Assembly: GCA_023228705.1 (NCBI GenBank)
Contig: JALOAS010000020.1
Location: forward strand, 1-37,261
Direction of reading: 5' to 3'
Length of the DNA: 37,261 nucleotides
From: Ottowia sp.
GTDB lineage: Bacteria; Pseudomonadota; Gammaproteobacteria; Burkholderiales; Burkholderiaceae_C
Positions 16,878 to 25,699 of the stretch are shown here, piece after piece. The notes under the pieces were generated by a model. The model was given only the letters and a program-made list of their open reading frames with translations, did not search any database and had not been told where the DNA came from. Numbering within the stretch: the stretch's first letter is position 1; each line of letters opens with the position of its first letter. Made by a program: the position numbers and the translations under genes.

Positions 16878-17069
16878 ATGCCATTCGCCCAGATCTACTT
16901 GATCGAAGGCCGCAGCGAAGAGAAAAAGCGCGCCGTCGTTGAAAAGGTGACCCAGGCGCTGCACGAGGCAGTCGATGCGCCCAGGGAAAGCATCCGGGTC
17001 ATGATCGTCGAGGTGCCCAGTGCCAACTGGGGCATTGCCGGAGAAACGGCCAAGGCGCTGGGCCGCTGA
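16878..17069 (+). CDS. dmpI: 4-oxalocrotonate tautomerase
   Basis: A 63-residue tautomerase that interconverts the enol and keto forms of 4-oxalocrotonate. After removal of the initiator Met, Pro1 is the catalytic base, and Arg11 and Arg39 are the conserved substrate-binding arginines; all three are present. CAGGAGG lies 8 bp before ATG 16878. It closes the dmpC-I-H dehydrogenative branch. It is separated from dmpH by 261 bp, unusually far for this operon, so it may depend on read-through or have its own promoter. Confidence 0.95.
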   Translation: MPFAQIYLIEGRSEEKKRAVVEKVTQALHEAVDAPRESIRVMIVEVPSANWGIAGETAKALGR

Positions 17070-17233
17070 CGGCGTCGGAGCTCGGCCGTCAAGACGTCCG
17101 TTTTCGTCGCAGGGACGGTATTGAAGCCGTTTGCAAATTGCCGGCTTTCGCGCTAGCATGGACCGCATGGGCCATGCCGCAAGCAGCTGTGGCAACGAGG
17201 CGGGGCGGGATGATCGATGAGCTGGAGCCACAT

Positions 17234-18691
17234 ATGCAGGAAACTTCTAGCAGCATGATCGCCGTGGCCGCAACCAGCGGCCTGACCGGGCTGTTTTCAG
17301 CTCAGCGGGTGGCCGCATCCAGGCACATGGACGTGCCACTGAGCGAGCGCAGTGGGCGATTGCGACGCATTGCGGCGCTCTGGAATGACAACCGGGCCGC
17401 GCTGGCGGACGCGGTGGCAGCGGACTTTGGCGTGCGCGGCCAGCGCCTGACGCAGCTGGCCGATGGGCTGGTGCTTGATGGCCTGCTGGCCGAGCTCAGG
17501 CGCAAGCTGCCACTGTGGAGCGAACCCAAGCGCGCGCGCACGCCGCTGTACCTGCGGCCAGGGCGCGCTTGCATTCAGCGCCAGCCGCTGGGCGTGGTCG
17601 GCATCATGAGCCCGTGGAACTATCCGCTGCAGCTCACGCTCGGTCCGGCAGCCACGGCGCTGGCCGCCGGCAATCGGGTCCTGCTCAAGCCCAGCGAGCA
17701 GACGCCGCAAACCGCCGAACTGCTGGCCACGCTGGTAGCGCGTTACTTTGAACCGGCGGAACTTGCCGTGGTCAATGGCGGCGCCGACATTGCCGCGGCC
17801 TTTGCCGAGCTCCCGTTTGACCACCTGTTCTTTACCGGATCAACCGCGGTGGGCCGCAAGGTGGCGCAGGCGGCAGCACGCAACCTGACGCCGGTGACGC
17901 TGGAGCTGGGCGGCAAGTCACCCTGCATCATCGACCGCTCGTGCAGCAACCTGGACGATGCGGCGCGCAGGATCGCCGTGGGCAAGCTGCTGAACGCCGG
18001 CCAGACCTGCATCGCACCCGATTACCTGCTGCTCCCGCGTGGCCGCGAAGAGGCGTTTTCCGAAGCGTATCAGCGCGAAATCAGCCGCCTGTACCCGGAA
18101 GTGGTCGGCAACAGGGACTACGCGGCCATGGTCGGGCCGCGGCAGTACGCAAGGCAGCTCGAGCTGGTGGAAGAGGCCAGGGCCGGGGGCGCACGTGTGG
18201 ACGACGTCGGGCCGCCGGCCATGGGCCGGCCGCAAACGGATGCCGAGCGGCGCCAGATCCGGCCGCAGCTGGTCTTTGACCTGCCGGCCGGTTGCCGCCT
18301 GCTTGAAGAAGAAATCTTTGGTCCGGTGTTGCCGGTACTGACCTACGACGCGCTCGATACGGTCATCGCGTACATCAATGCACGCGCCCGACCGCTGGCG
18401 CTGTACTGGTTTGGCAGCGACGCCACAAGCCGTGACCGCGTCTTGCGCGAGACCGTCAGCGGTGGCGTCACGGTCAACGACACGCTCATGCACGTGGCGC
18501 ATCCCGCGCTCCCCTTTGGCGGCGTTGGCGCAAGCGGCATGGGAGCCTGGCACGGCGAAGCCGGGTTCCTGCGGTTCACGCACCAAAAGAGCGTCTTTCT
18601 CCAGTCGCCCGCCGCGCTGGGCGGCCTGCTTGACCCGCCGTACGGGCGGCGCTTCCGGCGCATGATGGCGTTGATCCGGCACCTGCTCTGA
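17234..18691 (+). CDS. Aldehyde dehydrogenase, coniferyl-aldehyde dehydrogenase-like
   Basis: About 485 residues of the class-3-like aldehyde dehydrogenase group. It shows SPWNYPLQLTLGP, KPSEQTP, the general base in LELGGKSPCI and the nucleophile in NAGQTCIAPDY. It ends near a C-terminal hydrophobic stretch (FRRMMALIRHLL) that may touch membranes, as in related fatty aldehyde dehydrogenases. Its pattern fits CalB-type coniferyl aldehyde dehydrogenases, but the real substrate cannot be read from sequence. ATG 17234 is chosen because GGAG lies 6 bp upstream; ATG 17210 and 17138 are in-frame alternatives. It follows dmpI by about 165 bp. Confidence 0.8.
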   Translation: MQETSSSMIAVAATSGLTGLFSAQRVAASRHMDVPLSERSGRLRRIAALWNDNRAALADAVAADFGVRGQRLTQLADGLVLDGLLAELRRKLPLWSEPKRARTPLYLRPGRACIQRQPLGVVGIMSPWNYPLQLTLGPAATALAAGNRVLLKPSEQTPQTAELLATLVARYFEPAELAVVNGGADIAAAFAELPFDHLFFTGSTAVGRKVAQAAARNLTPVTLELGGKSPCIIDRSCSNLDDAARRIAVGKLLNAGQTCIAPDYLLLPRGREEAFSEAYQREISRLYPEVVGNRDYAAMVGPRQYARQLELVEEARAGGARVDDVGPPAMGRPQTDAERRQIRPQLVFDLPAGCRLLEEEIFGPVLPVLTYDALDTVIAYINARARPLALYWFGSDATSRDRVLRETVSGGVTVNDTLMHVAHPALPFGGVGASGMGAWHGEAGFLRFTHQKSVFLQSPAALGGLLDPPYGRRFRRMMALIRHLL

Positions 18692-18904
18692 GATCGGGAG
18701 TAAGCCCGAACCGCGCCGGTTGCAGCGCCTCGCGGCCGGCTGAGTTGGGCTTGGGCCCGCAGCGCGGGGTCCGGCCTGCCGTCTCGCCATCTCGCATTGG
18801 ACGCGGGCCACGTGCGGCACGCACAGCCCCGGCGCCCGGTCTAAAGCGGCCAGGCCCGGTCCAGGCCGCTTGTCGCAATCCGGGCTGGGATAATGGGGCG
18901 CTCC

Positions 18905-21900
18905 ATGAACACAGCCGCAGCGCGCGCCCTGCCGACCATCGAATTCCCGCCAGAACTGCCCATTTCCGCACGCCGTGCGGAAATAGAGGCGGCGGTGGCA
19001 GAAAATCAGGTCATCATCGTCTGCGGTGAAACCGGGTCGGGCAAGACCACGCAACTGCCCAAGATGATGCTGGCCATGGGCCGGGGCCGAATGGTCGATG
19101 GGCCGGCTCAAAAAGCGCAGCGCATCGGTCACACGCAGCCTCGCCGAATTGCGGCCACCAGCGTCGCGCGCCGGATCGCGCAGGAGTTGCGGACGCCGCC
19201 GGGCGAGGTGGTCGGCTACAAGGTGCGCTTCCAGGAGCAGGTGACGCCCGCTGCGTCGATCAAGCTCATGACCGACGGCATCCTGCTTGCCGAGACGCAG
19301 AGCGATCCGCTGCTGCAAGCGTACGACACGATCATCATCGACGAGGCGCACGAGCGCAGCCTGAACATCGACTTCCTGCTGGGCTACCTCAGGCAGATCC
19401 TGCCCAGGCGGCCCGATCTCAAGCTCATCATCACGTCGGCCACCATAGACGCCGACCTGTTTGCGCGCCACTTTGGCGATGGCGACAAGCCGGCGCCGGT
19501 GCTCATGGTCTCCGGGCGCCTGTACCCGGTGGAGCAGCGGTACCGGCCTTTTGAAGAAAGCCGGGAGTACGGCCTGAACGAGGCCATTGCCGACGCGGTT
19601 GACGAGCTTTGGCAAGGCGCCGGCACCGGTGGCGACATCCTGGTCTTCCTGCCGGGAGAACGCGAGATCCGCGACGCTGCGCGGCACCTGCAAAATCACC
19701 TGGCGCGCGATGCCCGGCTGCGCGAGGCCGAGGTGCTGCCGCTGTTCTCGCGCCTGTCACCGGCCGAGCAGGCGCGCATCTTTGACACACATGCCCGGCG
19801 CCGCATCGTGCTGGCGACCAACGTCGCCGAAACCTCGCTGACCGTGCCGGGCATAGGCGCCGTCATAGACGCCGGCACCGCCCGCGTCAAGCGCTACAGC
19901 TACCGCAACAAGGTCGAGCGGCTGCTTGTGGAACCGATCAGCCAGGCAGCGGCCAACCAGCGGGCAGGCCGCTGCGGCCGCGTTGCCGATGGCATCTGCA
20001 TCCGGCTGTACAGCGAGCAGGACTTTGCCAGGCGGCCCGAATTCACCGACCCGGAGATCCTGCGCTCGTCGCTGGCAGGCGTCATCCTGCGCATGATGAG
20101 CCTGAACCTGCTGGGACCGGACAGCGAGGTGACGGACTTTCCGTTCCTGCAACCACCATCCGCTCGCGCCGTTGCCGACGGCTACCAGTTGCTGGCCGAG
20201 CTGGGCGCCATCGACGAGCAGCGGCAACTGACGGCCACCGGCCGCGCGGTGGCCCGCCTGCCGCTGGACCCGCGCATCGCCCGCATGATCGTGGCCGGCC
20301 GCGATGGCGGCGCGCTGCATGAAATCATGGTCATTGCCAGTGCGCTGAGTACGCCGGACGTGCGCGACCGGCCGCTGGACAAGCAGGCGCAGGCCGACCA
20401 GCAGCATGCGCGCTTCAACGACGCCAAGAGCGAATTCATCAGCTACCTCAAGCTCTGGCAGTGGCTGCAAGAGGCGCGCGGCGGCAAGCCGGCGGCCGTG
20501 CCCAGCGCAAAACCACCGCAGCGGGCCGACAAGGCGAACCTGGCCGCGCTACCCGTTGCCAAGCGGGCAGAGCGGGCCAGGGCGGCAGCCCAGGCGCAGC
20601 TGCAGCAGGCCGGCGCTGGCGCCAAGCCCACGCGGCGGCTGAGCAACCGGCAGTACGAGCGCCTGCTGCGCGAGCATTACATCAACCCGCGCCGCGTGCG
20701 CGAGTGGCGCGACGTGTACCGCCAGCTGCACACCGTGGTGCGCGAGCGCCGCTGGCAGGACAACCCGCAGCCCGCAGGCTACGAGGCGGTGCACAAGGCG
20801 CTGCTGGCCGGCCTGCTGGGCAACGTGGGCTGCCGCCGCGACGACGGGGAAGGGCGGCAGCACAAGACAGGCGACTACCTGGGTGCCCGGGGCATCCGCT
20901 TCTTTGTGCACCCGGGCTCGCGCATCGGCAAGAAGCGCGCGCGCTGGGTGGTTTGTGCCGAGCTGGTCGAGACCTCGCGCCTGTACGGCCGTACGCTGGC
21001 GCAGATCCAGCCGCAATGGATAGAAGAGGTCGCCGGCGATCTGCTGAAAACGCACATAGACGGGGCGCACTGGGAAAAAAAGGCCGGCCAGGTCGTGGCT
21101 TTCGAGCGGGGCCTGCTGTATGGCCTGATGATCTACCAGGGGCGCCGCGTCGACTACAGCCGGGTGGACCCGACGGGCGCGCGCGACATCCTCATCCGCC
21201 AGGCGCTGGTCGGTGGCGACTGGCCGCAGGCGTGGCAGCAAACGCTGCCGTTCCTGCAAGCCAACGCCAGGCTGGCCCGGCGCGTTGAGAACATGCAGCA
21301 CAAGTCCAGGCGCCAGGACCTGCTGGTTGACGATGCGCTGGTCCATGCGTTCTACGATGCGCAGATTCCAGACTATATCTGCACCGGCCAGCAGCTGCAG
21401 GACTGGTACCGCAAGGCATCCCGCGACAACCCGCGCCTGCTGCACATCACGCAGGACGAGCTGATGCGACACGAGGCGGCCGGCGTCACCACCGAGGCTT
21501 TTCCCAGGCTGGTGCGCCTGGGCGGCGTGGACTGCAGCGCCCGCTACCTGCACGCGCCCGGCGCTGAAGAGGACGGGCTGACCGTCACGGTGCCGCTGTT
21601 TGTGCTCAACCAGATCGACCAGCAGCAAGCCGAGTGGCTGGTCCCGGGCATGCTGGAAGAAAAAATTGCGGCCTTGCTCAAGACCTTGCCACAAAAGGCA
21701 AGGCACCGCCTGCGGCCGCTGGAGCAGACCGCAGCCGAGCTGGCCGGGCTGTTGCGCGCCGACACCCAGTTTGCCCAGGGCGACTTGCTGCAAAAGCTGG
21801 TCGGCCTGGTGCGGGAGCGCACCGCGCTGGAAATCCGGGCGTCTGACCTGCGACTGACGGAAATACCGCCGCACCTGTTCATGAACTTCATCGTGACTGG

Positions 21901-22969
21901 CGAGCACGGCCGCCGCTTGGCAATGAGCCGCGACCTGGCCGCGCTCAAGGACGAACTGGGTAGCCAGGCACGTGGTGCGTTCCAGGCACTGGTGCAGCTC
22001 AAGACACGCAAGCCGGCAGCAAAAAAGAAACCGCCGGCGGCCGCAGCGAAGGGCGGTCAGGTCGCCACGGCAGGCCAGCAAGCTCCGGAGCCGCCACCGG
22101 CTGCCACCCTGTTGTCCGCCGACGCGCGCCACACCGACTGGGACTTCGGCCCCTTGCCGGAGCTGATGGAGCTGCGCCGCAAGGGGCAGACGCTGATCGG
22201 TTTCCCCGCGCTCATCGACCATGGGGACAGCGTGGGCCTGGAGGTGTTTGACGAACCCGAGGTTGCCGCTGAACGGCACCGCAGCGGCCTGCGCCGCCTG
22301 TTTGCGCTGCAGGTGTCCGACGCGCTCAGGCAGCTGCGCAAGAACCTGCCGGACATGCAGAAGACGGCGCTGCTCTACATGCCGCTGGGCACGCGCGACG
22401 AGCTGCTGGACCAGATCCTGCACGTGGCGCTGGAGCGCGCGTTCATGGAACCGGAGCTGCCCGCCGACACCGAGGCGTTTGCGGCGCGCCTGGCCCAGGG
22501 GCGAACGCGGCTGGTCCTGATCGCGCAGGAGGTGGCCCGCCTGGCGGGCGCCATCCTGGCCGAATACGCTGCGGCCCAGCGCCGCATCCGGGAAGCAAAA
22601 AACACACCCGATCTGGCGCGCGATGCGGCCGAGCAGCTGCAGCGCCTGGTGCCGCCCGCGTTCCTGGCCACGACGCCCTGGCCGGCGCTGCGCCATCTGG
22701 AGCGCTATCTCAAGGCCGTGAACCTGCGCTTTGACAAGTATCCCAAGAATCCGGAGCGCGACGCCAAGAACATGGCAGCCATCCGCTCTCTGGAAGAGCG
22801 CTACTGGCGGCACGTGGCGCAGCGCAAGGGGCAGCAGGGCCCGCGCCTGCGCGAGTTCCGCTGGATGCTCGAAGAACTGCGCGTCGGCCTGTTTGCGCAG
22901 GAGCTGCGCACGCCCATGCCCGTCAGCATCAAGCGGCTGGAAAAGGCCTGGGCACAACTCATGGCATGA
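18905..22969 (+). CDS. hrpA: ATP-dependent RNA helicase HrpA (DEAH box)
   Basis: A 1354-residue superfamily 2 helicase. Motif I GETGSGKTT is at 41-49 and motif II DEAH at 146-149. TSATID, LPGEREIRD, TNVAETSLTVPGI and QRAGRCGR follow in order, then the helicase-associated domains and the long DUF3418 C-terminal region typical of HrpA. In E. coli HrpA acts in mRNA processing and rescue of stalled ribosomes. A low-complexity Ala/Lys linker lies near residues 1035-1065. The 213-bp gap upstream has inverted repeats (AAGCCC 18702 / GGGCTT 18747) but no clear promoter. The stop codon lies within the target duplication of MITE copy 3. Confidence 0.95.
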   Translation: MNTAAARALPTIEFPPELPISARRAEIEAAVAENQVIIVCGETGSGKTTQLPKMMLAMGRGRMVDGPAQKAQRIGHTQPRRIAATSVARRIAQELRTPPGEVVGYKVRFQEQVTPAASIKLMTDGILLAETQSDPLLQAYDTIIIDEAHERSLNIDFLLGYLRQILPRRPDLKLIITSATIDADLFARHFGDGDKPAPVLMVSGRLYPVEQRYRPFEESREYGLNEAIADAVDELWQGAGTGGDILVFLPGEREIRDAARHLQNHLARDARLREAEVLPLFSRLSPAEQARIFDTHARRRIVLATNVAETSLTVPGIGAVIDAGTARVKRYSYRNKVERLLVEPISQAAANQRAGRCGRVADGICIRLYSEQDFARRPEFTDPEILRSSLAGVILRMMSLNLLGPDSEVTDFPFLQPPSARAVADGYQLLAELGAIDEQRQLTATGRAVARLPLDPRIARMIVAGRDGGALHEIMVIASALSTPDVRDRPLDKQAQADQQHARFNDAKSEFISYLKLWQWLQEARGGKPAAVPSAKPPQRADKANLAALPVAKRAERARAAAQAQLQQAGAGAKPTRRLSNRQYERLLREHYINPRRVREWRDVYRQLHTVVRERRWQDNPQPAGYEAVHKALLAGLLGNVGCRRDDGEGRQHKTGDYLGARGIRFFVHPGSRIGKKRARWVVCAELVETSRLYGRTLAQIQPQWIEEVAGDLLKTHIDGAHWEKKAGQVVAFERGLLYGLMIYQGRRVDYSRVDPTGARDILIRQALVGGDWPQAWQQTLPFLQANARLARRVENMQHKSRRQDLLVDDALVHAFYDAQIPDYICTGQQLQDWYRKASRDNPRLLHITQDELMRHEAAGVTTEAFPRLVRLGGVDCSARYLHAPGAEEDGLTVTVPLFVLNQIDQQQAEWLVPGMLEEKIAALLKTLPQKARHRLRPLEQTAAELAGLLRADTQFAQGDLLQKLVGLVRERTALEIRASDLRLTEIPPHLFMNFIVTGEHGRRLAMSRDLAALKDELGSQARGAFQALVQLKTRKPAAKKKPPAAAAKGGQVATAGQQAPEPPPAATLLSADARHTDWDFGPLPELMELRRKGQTLIGFPALIDHGDSVGLEVFDEPEVAAERHRSGLRRLFALQVSDALRQLRKNLPDMQKTALLYMPLGTRDELLDQILHVALERAFMEPELPADTEAFAARLAQGRTRLVLIAQEVARLAGAILAEYAAAQRRIREAKNTPDLARDAAEQLQRLVPPAFLATTPWPALRHLERYLKAVNLRFDKYPKNPERDAKNMAAIRSLEERYWRHVAQRKGQQGPRLREFRWMLEELRVGLFAQELRTPMPVSIKRLEKAWAQLMA

Positions 22970-22970
22970 C

Positions 22971-23288
22971 CCTAGATTCCGCAGTTGACCGCTTATTTTC
23001 TTTGGCAGCTATTTGTTATTGCTTGAGTTTTTGCGTTTTTCAATGTCCACCCATCAGGTGAAGACGCTATGCGCCTGATCGCACAGCGCTGGACGCGCCA
23101 TGCTGCGTTGCTCCGCCTTGCAGACAGTAGTCTGCGGCGTTGTCGCCCTTGCAGGGCGCCCCGCAGCCAGAGGCTGCTTCTGTTCGTGCTGTCCAAAGGT
23201 GCGCAGGCACCTTTGGAGCCGCAGCACTCACCCTTGCCTGACACGCCCTTCGCTGCACGCTCAGGCGCATCCAACTGCGAAATCTAGG
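22971..23288 (+). mobile_element. MITE-like element, copy 3 (318 bp), between hrpA and the oxidoreductase gene
   Basis: The left end is CCTAGATTCCGCAGTTG and the right end is the inverse CAACTGCGAAATCTAGG. The flanks ATGAC (22966-22970) and GTGAC (23289-23293) agree at four of five bases. It is nearly identical to copy 4. Compared with copy 2 it carries an extra 84 bp (about 23147-23230) with hairpins GCCC-TTGCA-GGGC, GCAGCC-AGA-GGCTGC and CCAAAGGTG...CACCTTTGG. A short open frame beginning MRLIAQRW is conserved between copies but is probably not a gene. Confidence 0.9.
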
Positions 23289-23310
23289 GTGACACACGAG
23301 GACAACATTA

Positions 23311-24441
23311 ATGACCAGCTACCTGTTCCGCCCGCTGCAAATCGGCAGCCTGCACCTGCGCAACCGCGTCGTGGTGAGCCCCATGTGCCAGTACAGCGCC
23401 AGCGAGGGGTCGGCCACGGCCTGGCACCGCACGCACTGGGGCACGCTGGTCCACAGCGGCGCGGCGCTGGTCATGGTGGAGGCCACCGCGGTGGCAGCAG
23501 AAGGCCGCATCACGTACGCGGACCTGGGCCTGTACAGTGATGCAAACGAACACGCGATGGCGCATGTGCTGCAAGATTTGCGCCGCCACAGCGACACGCC
23601 GCTGGGCATCCAGCTGGGCCATGCCGGGCGCAAGGCGTCCAGCGAAGTGCCGTGGCGGGGTGGCCGGCTGCTCGATGCCGGCAACGCCCGGGGCTGGCAG
23701 CGGCTGGCACCTTCCGCAGCGCCGTTGACGGCAAGCGAACCGGCTCCGCTGGCGCTGGACGCGCGCGACATGAAGCGCATCCGGGAAGCCTTTGCCGCCA
23801 GCGCCCGGCGCGCGGCGCGGCTGGATTTCTCTACCGTGCAACTGCACTTTGCCCATGGCTATCTCATGCACCAGTTCCTGTCGCCCATCGCCAACGGAAG
23901 AACCGACGCCTACGGCGGCACGCTGGAAAACCGCATGCGCTACCCACTGGAAGTGCTCGATGCCGTGCGCCAGGCGTGGCCGGACAAGCCCCTGGGCATC
24001 CGCGTCTCGGCCACCGACTGGATCGACGGGGGCTGGGACCTGCAACAAACGCTGGCGCTGGCCGAAGGCGCCAAGGCGCTGGGCTGCGACTGGATAGACG
24101 TGTCCAGCGGCGGGATTTCACCCGCGCAGAAAATCGCTGCCGGGCCGGGCTACCAGGTCCCGTTCGCGCGCGCGGTTCGCCAGTCCACCGGCCTGCTGAC
24201 CGGCGCAGTGGGGCTCATCACCGGCGCGCAGCAGGCCGAGGACATCATTGCCAATGGCAGCGCGGATCTGGTGTCGTTGGCACGAGCCATGCTGTGGAAC
24301 CCGCACTGGCCGTGGCAGGCCGCGGCTGAACTCGGCGCCGACGTCGTCGCGCCGCCGCAATACTGGCGCAGCGCACCAAGAGGGGTGCGCGGCGTCTTTC
24401 GCAACCACCAGGACGGTGCGCGCGGCAGTGCCGTGAAGTAG
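23311..24441 (+). CDS. NADH:flavin oxidoreductase, old yellow enzyme family (YqjM-like)
   Basis: A 376-residue FMN-dependent ene-reductase of the YqjM/xenobiotic reductase class. Cys26 in SPMCQYSA is the redox-tuning cysteine of that class. The substrate-binding pair His179/His182 lies in LHFAHGYLMHQFLSP, and DAYGG and the phosphate-binding segment DLVSLARAMLWNP complete the barrel. These enzymes reduce activated C=C bonds such as enones and nitro-compounds. It starts 22 bp after MITE copy 3 with GAGGA upstream. The gene lies outside the phenol operon and no link to phenol use is shown. Confidence 0.92.
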   Translation: MTSYLFRPLQIGSLHLRNRVVVSPMCQYSASEGSATAWHRTHWGTLVHSGAALVMVEATAVAAEGRITYADLGLYSDANEHAMAHVLQDLRRHSDTPLGIQLGHAGRKASSEVPWRGGRLLDAGNARGWQRLAPSAAPLTASEPAPLALDARDMKRIREAFAASARRAARLDFSTVQLHFAHGYLMHQFLSPIANGRTDAYGGTLENRMRYPLEVLDAVRQAWPDKPLGIRVSATDWIDGGWDLQQTLALAEGAKALGCDWIDVSSGGISPAQKIAAGPGYQVPFARAVRQSTGLLTGAVGLITGAQQAEDIIANGSADLVSLARAMLWNPHWPWQAAAELGADVVAPPQYWRSAPRGVRGVFRNHQDGARGSAVK

Positions 24442-24669
24442 GGCTGGCAACAGAACCGGCTGGCTGCCAGCGGCGTCGTGCAATGGATCCACGGCTTCTT
24501 CGCCATGGCGCCAGGCGCTCATCTTGCGCCACAGGCCGTCGAGAAACGGCTTGCCCTTTTGCTGCGTTGAAATCGGGTGAAACCCGGCTTTTCGAAGTGG
24601 CTCATCTTGCCGGTTCATCACCTCGTTGTCGTGACAGGACAAATCAACACGGACGTTGTCCGCCCAAAC

Positions 24670-24695
24670 CTTCCCTTGCTGCGAATGATTTCTGC
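24670..24695 (+). repeat. 26-bp direct repeat, left copy
   Basis: The 26 bases here, ending GCGAATGATTTCTGC, occur again exactly at 30729-30754. Each copy is followed within a few bases by a Pho box. Together they bracket the accessory segment. Sequence before each copy is unrelated. The 288-bp gap after the oxidoreductase gene shows no other convincing feature. Confidence 0.93.
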
Positions 24696-24700
24696 GCCCC

Positions 24701-24718
24701 TTGTCATATCGCTGTCAG
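24701..24718 (+). promoter_or_regulatory. Pho box, left copy, probably derived from the pstS promoter
   Basis: TTGTCATATCGCTGTCAG has two 7-base half sites spaced 4 bp, close to the PhoB consensus CTGTCAT-N4-CTGTCAT, but both halves differ from it at the outer base. It lies just before the phosphoethanolamine transferase fragment, too near to drive that frame in the usual way. Confidence 0.65.
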
Positions 24719-24728
24719 CGGTGGCCAG

Positions 24729-25025
24729 GTGTCCACCGTGGTCATTTTTGGCGCATTGGCGTGGCTGTTGCTGCTCTTCATGGCCACGCTGCTTGCCGTT
24801 GGCAGCGTGCAAAAGCTGATGCTCACGTTGCTGGTGGGGCTGGCTGCAGCGTCGGCGTTCGAGGTCGACAGATTGGGCATCGTGATCGATCGCCAGATGG
24901 TGCAAAGCATGGCCATCGCCGCCACGACCGAAGCCGGGCATCTGCTGACGACCGACTTCCTGGGTTATTTTTTCCTGCACGCCACCCCCCGGCTGCTGCT
25001 GATTTTTTGGCCTCAGGTACGGTGA
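24729..25025 (+). pseudogene. Fragment of a lipid A phosphoethanolamine transferase (EptA-type) membrane domain
   Basis: From about 24729 the frame reads VSTVVIFGALAWLLLLF... and then LGIVIDRQMVQSMAIAATTE, matching the EptA membrane-domain signature YGIVIDRxMI. About 95 residues survive, corresponding roughly to residues 48-140 of EptA. The first membrane segments and the whole periplasmic catalytic domain are missing, so it cannot be an active enzyme. The homology begins within about 15 bp of the Pho box, which marks a recombination joint. The GTG at 24729 is a nominal start for the preserved frame, not a proposed translation start. EptA-type enzymes add phosphoethanolamine to lipid A. Confidence 0.75.
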
Positions 25026-25126
25026 CACAAGCCTGTGCCCGCCGGCTTACGTGATGCAGTCGTCCGCTGAAAGCGACAGCGGCAGTTGGCCATAATTTTC
25101 TAAATTTGCATTCGTATCGCTAGACG

Positions 25127-25142
25127 CGTAACGACGGTTACG
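25127..25142 (+). promoter_or_regulatory. Perfect inverted repeat upstream of the ChrB-like gene, candidate operator
   Basis: CGTAACGACGGTTACG is a 6-bp perfect inverted repeat with a 4-bp spacer, 14 bp before the start at 25157. The direct repeat TAAATTTGCA (25101-25110 and 25144-25153) brackets it. Its position fits autoregulation by the first gene's product, but that is inference. Confidence 0.5.
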
Positions 25143-25156
25143 GTAAATTTGCAACC

Positions 25157-25699
25157 ATGAAGACTGATTCATGGCTAATGCTGATTTACAAGGTGCCCTC
25201 CGAGCCATCGGCGAAGCGCGTCGCCCTCTGGCGCCGGTTGAAGGGCCTGGGTGCGATCTACCTGCAAAGCGGAGTCTGCCTGCTGCCCAAGACGGTGCGC
25301 CATGTGCGCCACGTAAAAATGATCGAAAACGACATTGCCGCCATGGGAGGCGAGGCGGTGATCCTGGAGACTGTCGCCTTCGACCAAGGTCAACGTGAAA
25401 AGGTGCTGGCGAGTTTCACCCAGGATCGTGATGACCAGTATCGCGAGTTCATTGGAAAATGCGAGGCCTTCGAAGCCGAGATCGCCAAGGAGTTTGCAAA
25501 AAATAAGTTCACCTATGCCGAGCTTGAGGAAGAAGAGGCCGAACTCAAGAAACTTCAGGGCTGGCTGGAAAAGATCCGGAAGCTCGACTTCTATGGCGCC
25601 CCCTTGGCCAAAGAGGCAAGCGATTGGCTGCGCCGTTGCGAGGAGCTGCTCGACGGATATGCGCAGCGCGTGTTCGATGAACAAGGCGGGAACCAATGA
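25157..25699 (+). CDS. ChrB N-terminal-domain protein (chromate-resistance regulator family)
   Basis: A 180-residue protein whose start, WLMLIYKVPSEPSAKRVALWRRLKGLGAIYL, is the ChrB N-terminal domain. The C-terminal half is a charged coiled-coil-like helix (AELEEEEAELKKLQGWLEK). Full ChrB proteins are about 300 residues with a second ChrB domain, which is absent here. ChrB of Ochrobactrum tritici is a chromate-sensing repressor; stand-alone N-domain proteins are less well studied. No chrA transporter gene is in the window. It overlaps the MFS gene by 4 bp (ATGA), so the two are coupled. Domain call is strong; a chromate role is not shown. Confidence 0.82.
   Translation: MKTDSWLMLIYKVPSEPSAKRVALWRRLKGLGAIYLQSGVCLLPKTVRHVRHVKMIENDIAAMGGEAVILETVAFDQGQREKVLASFTQDRDDQYREFIGKCEAFEAEIAKEFAKNKFTYAELEEEEAELKKLQGWLEKIRKLDFYGAPLAKEASDWLRRCEELLDGYAQRVFDEQGGNQ

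Noticed and set aside
23069..23287. A short protein beginning MRLIAQRWTRHAALLRLADS, similar in all four MITE copies
   Set aside because: The similarity follows from DNA similarity. The ends diverge through frameshifts, there is no consistent ribosome-binding site, and the frame runs through the hairpins.
24118..24642. A 174-codon minus-strand frame beginning MSCHDNEVMNRQ
   Set aside because: It overlaps the end of the oxidoreductase gene and matches no family I recognise. The part outside the overlap (24442-24642) could be a relic, but I cannot support it.
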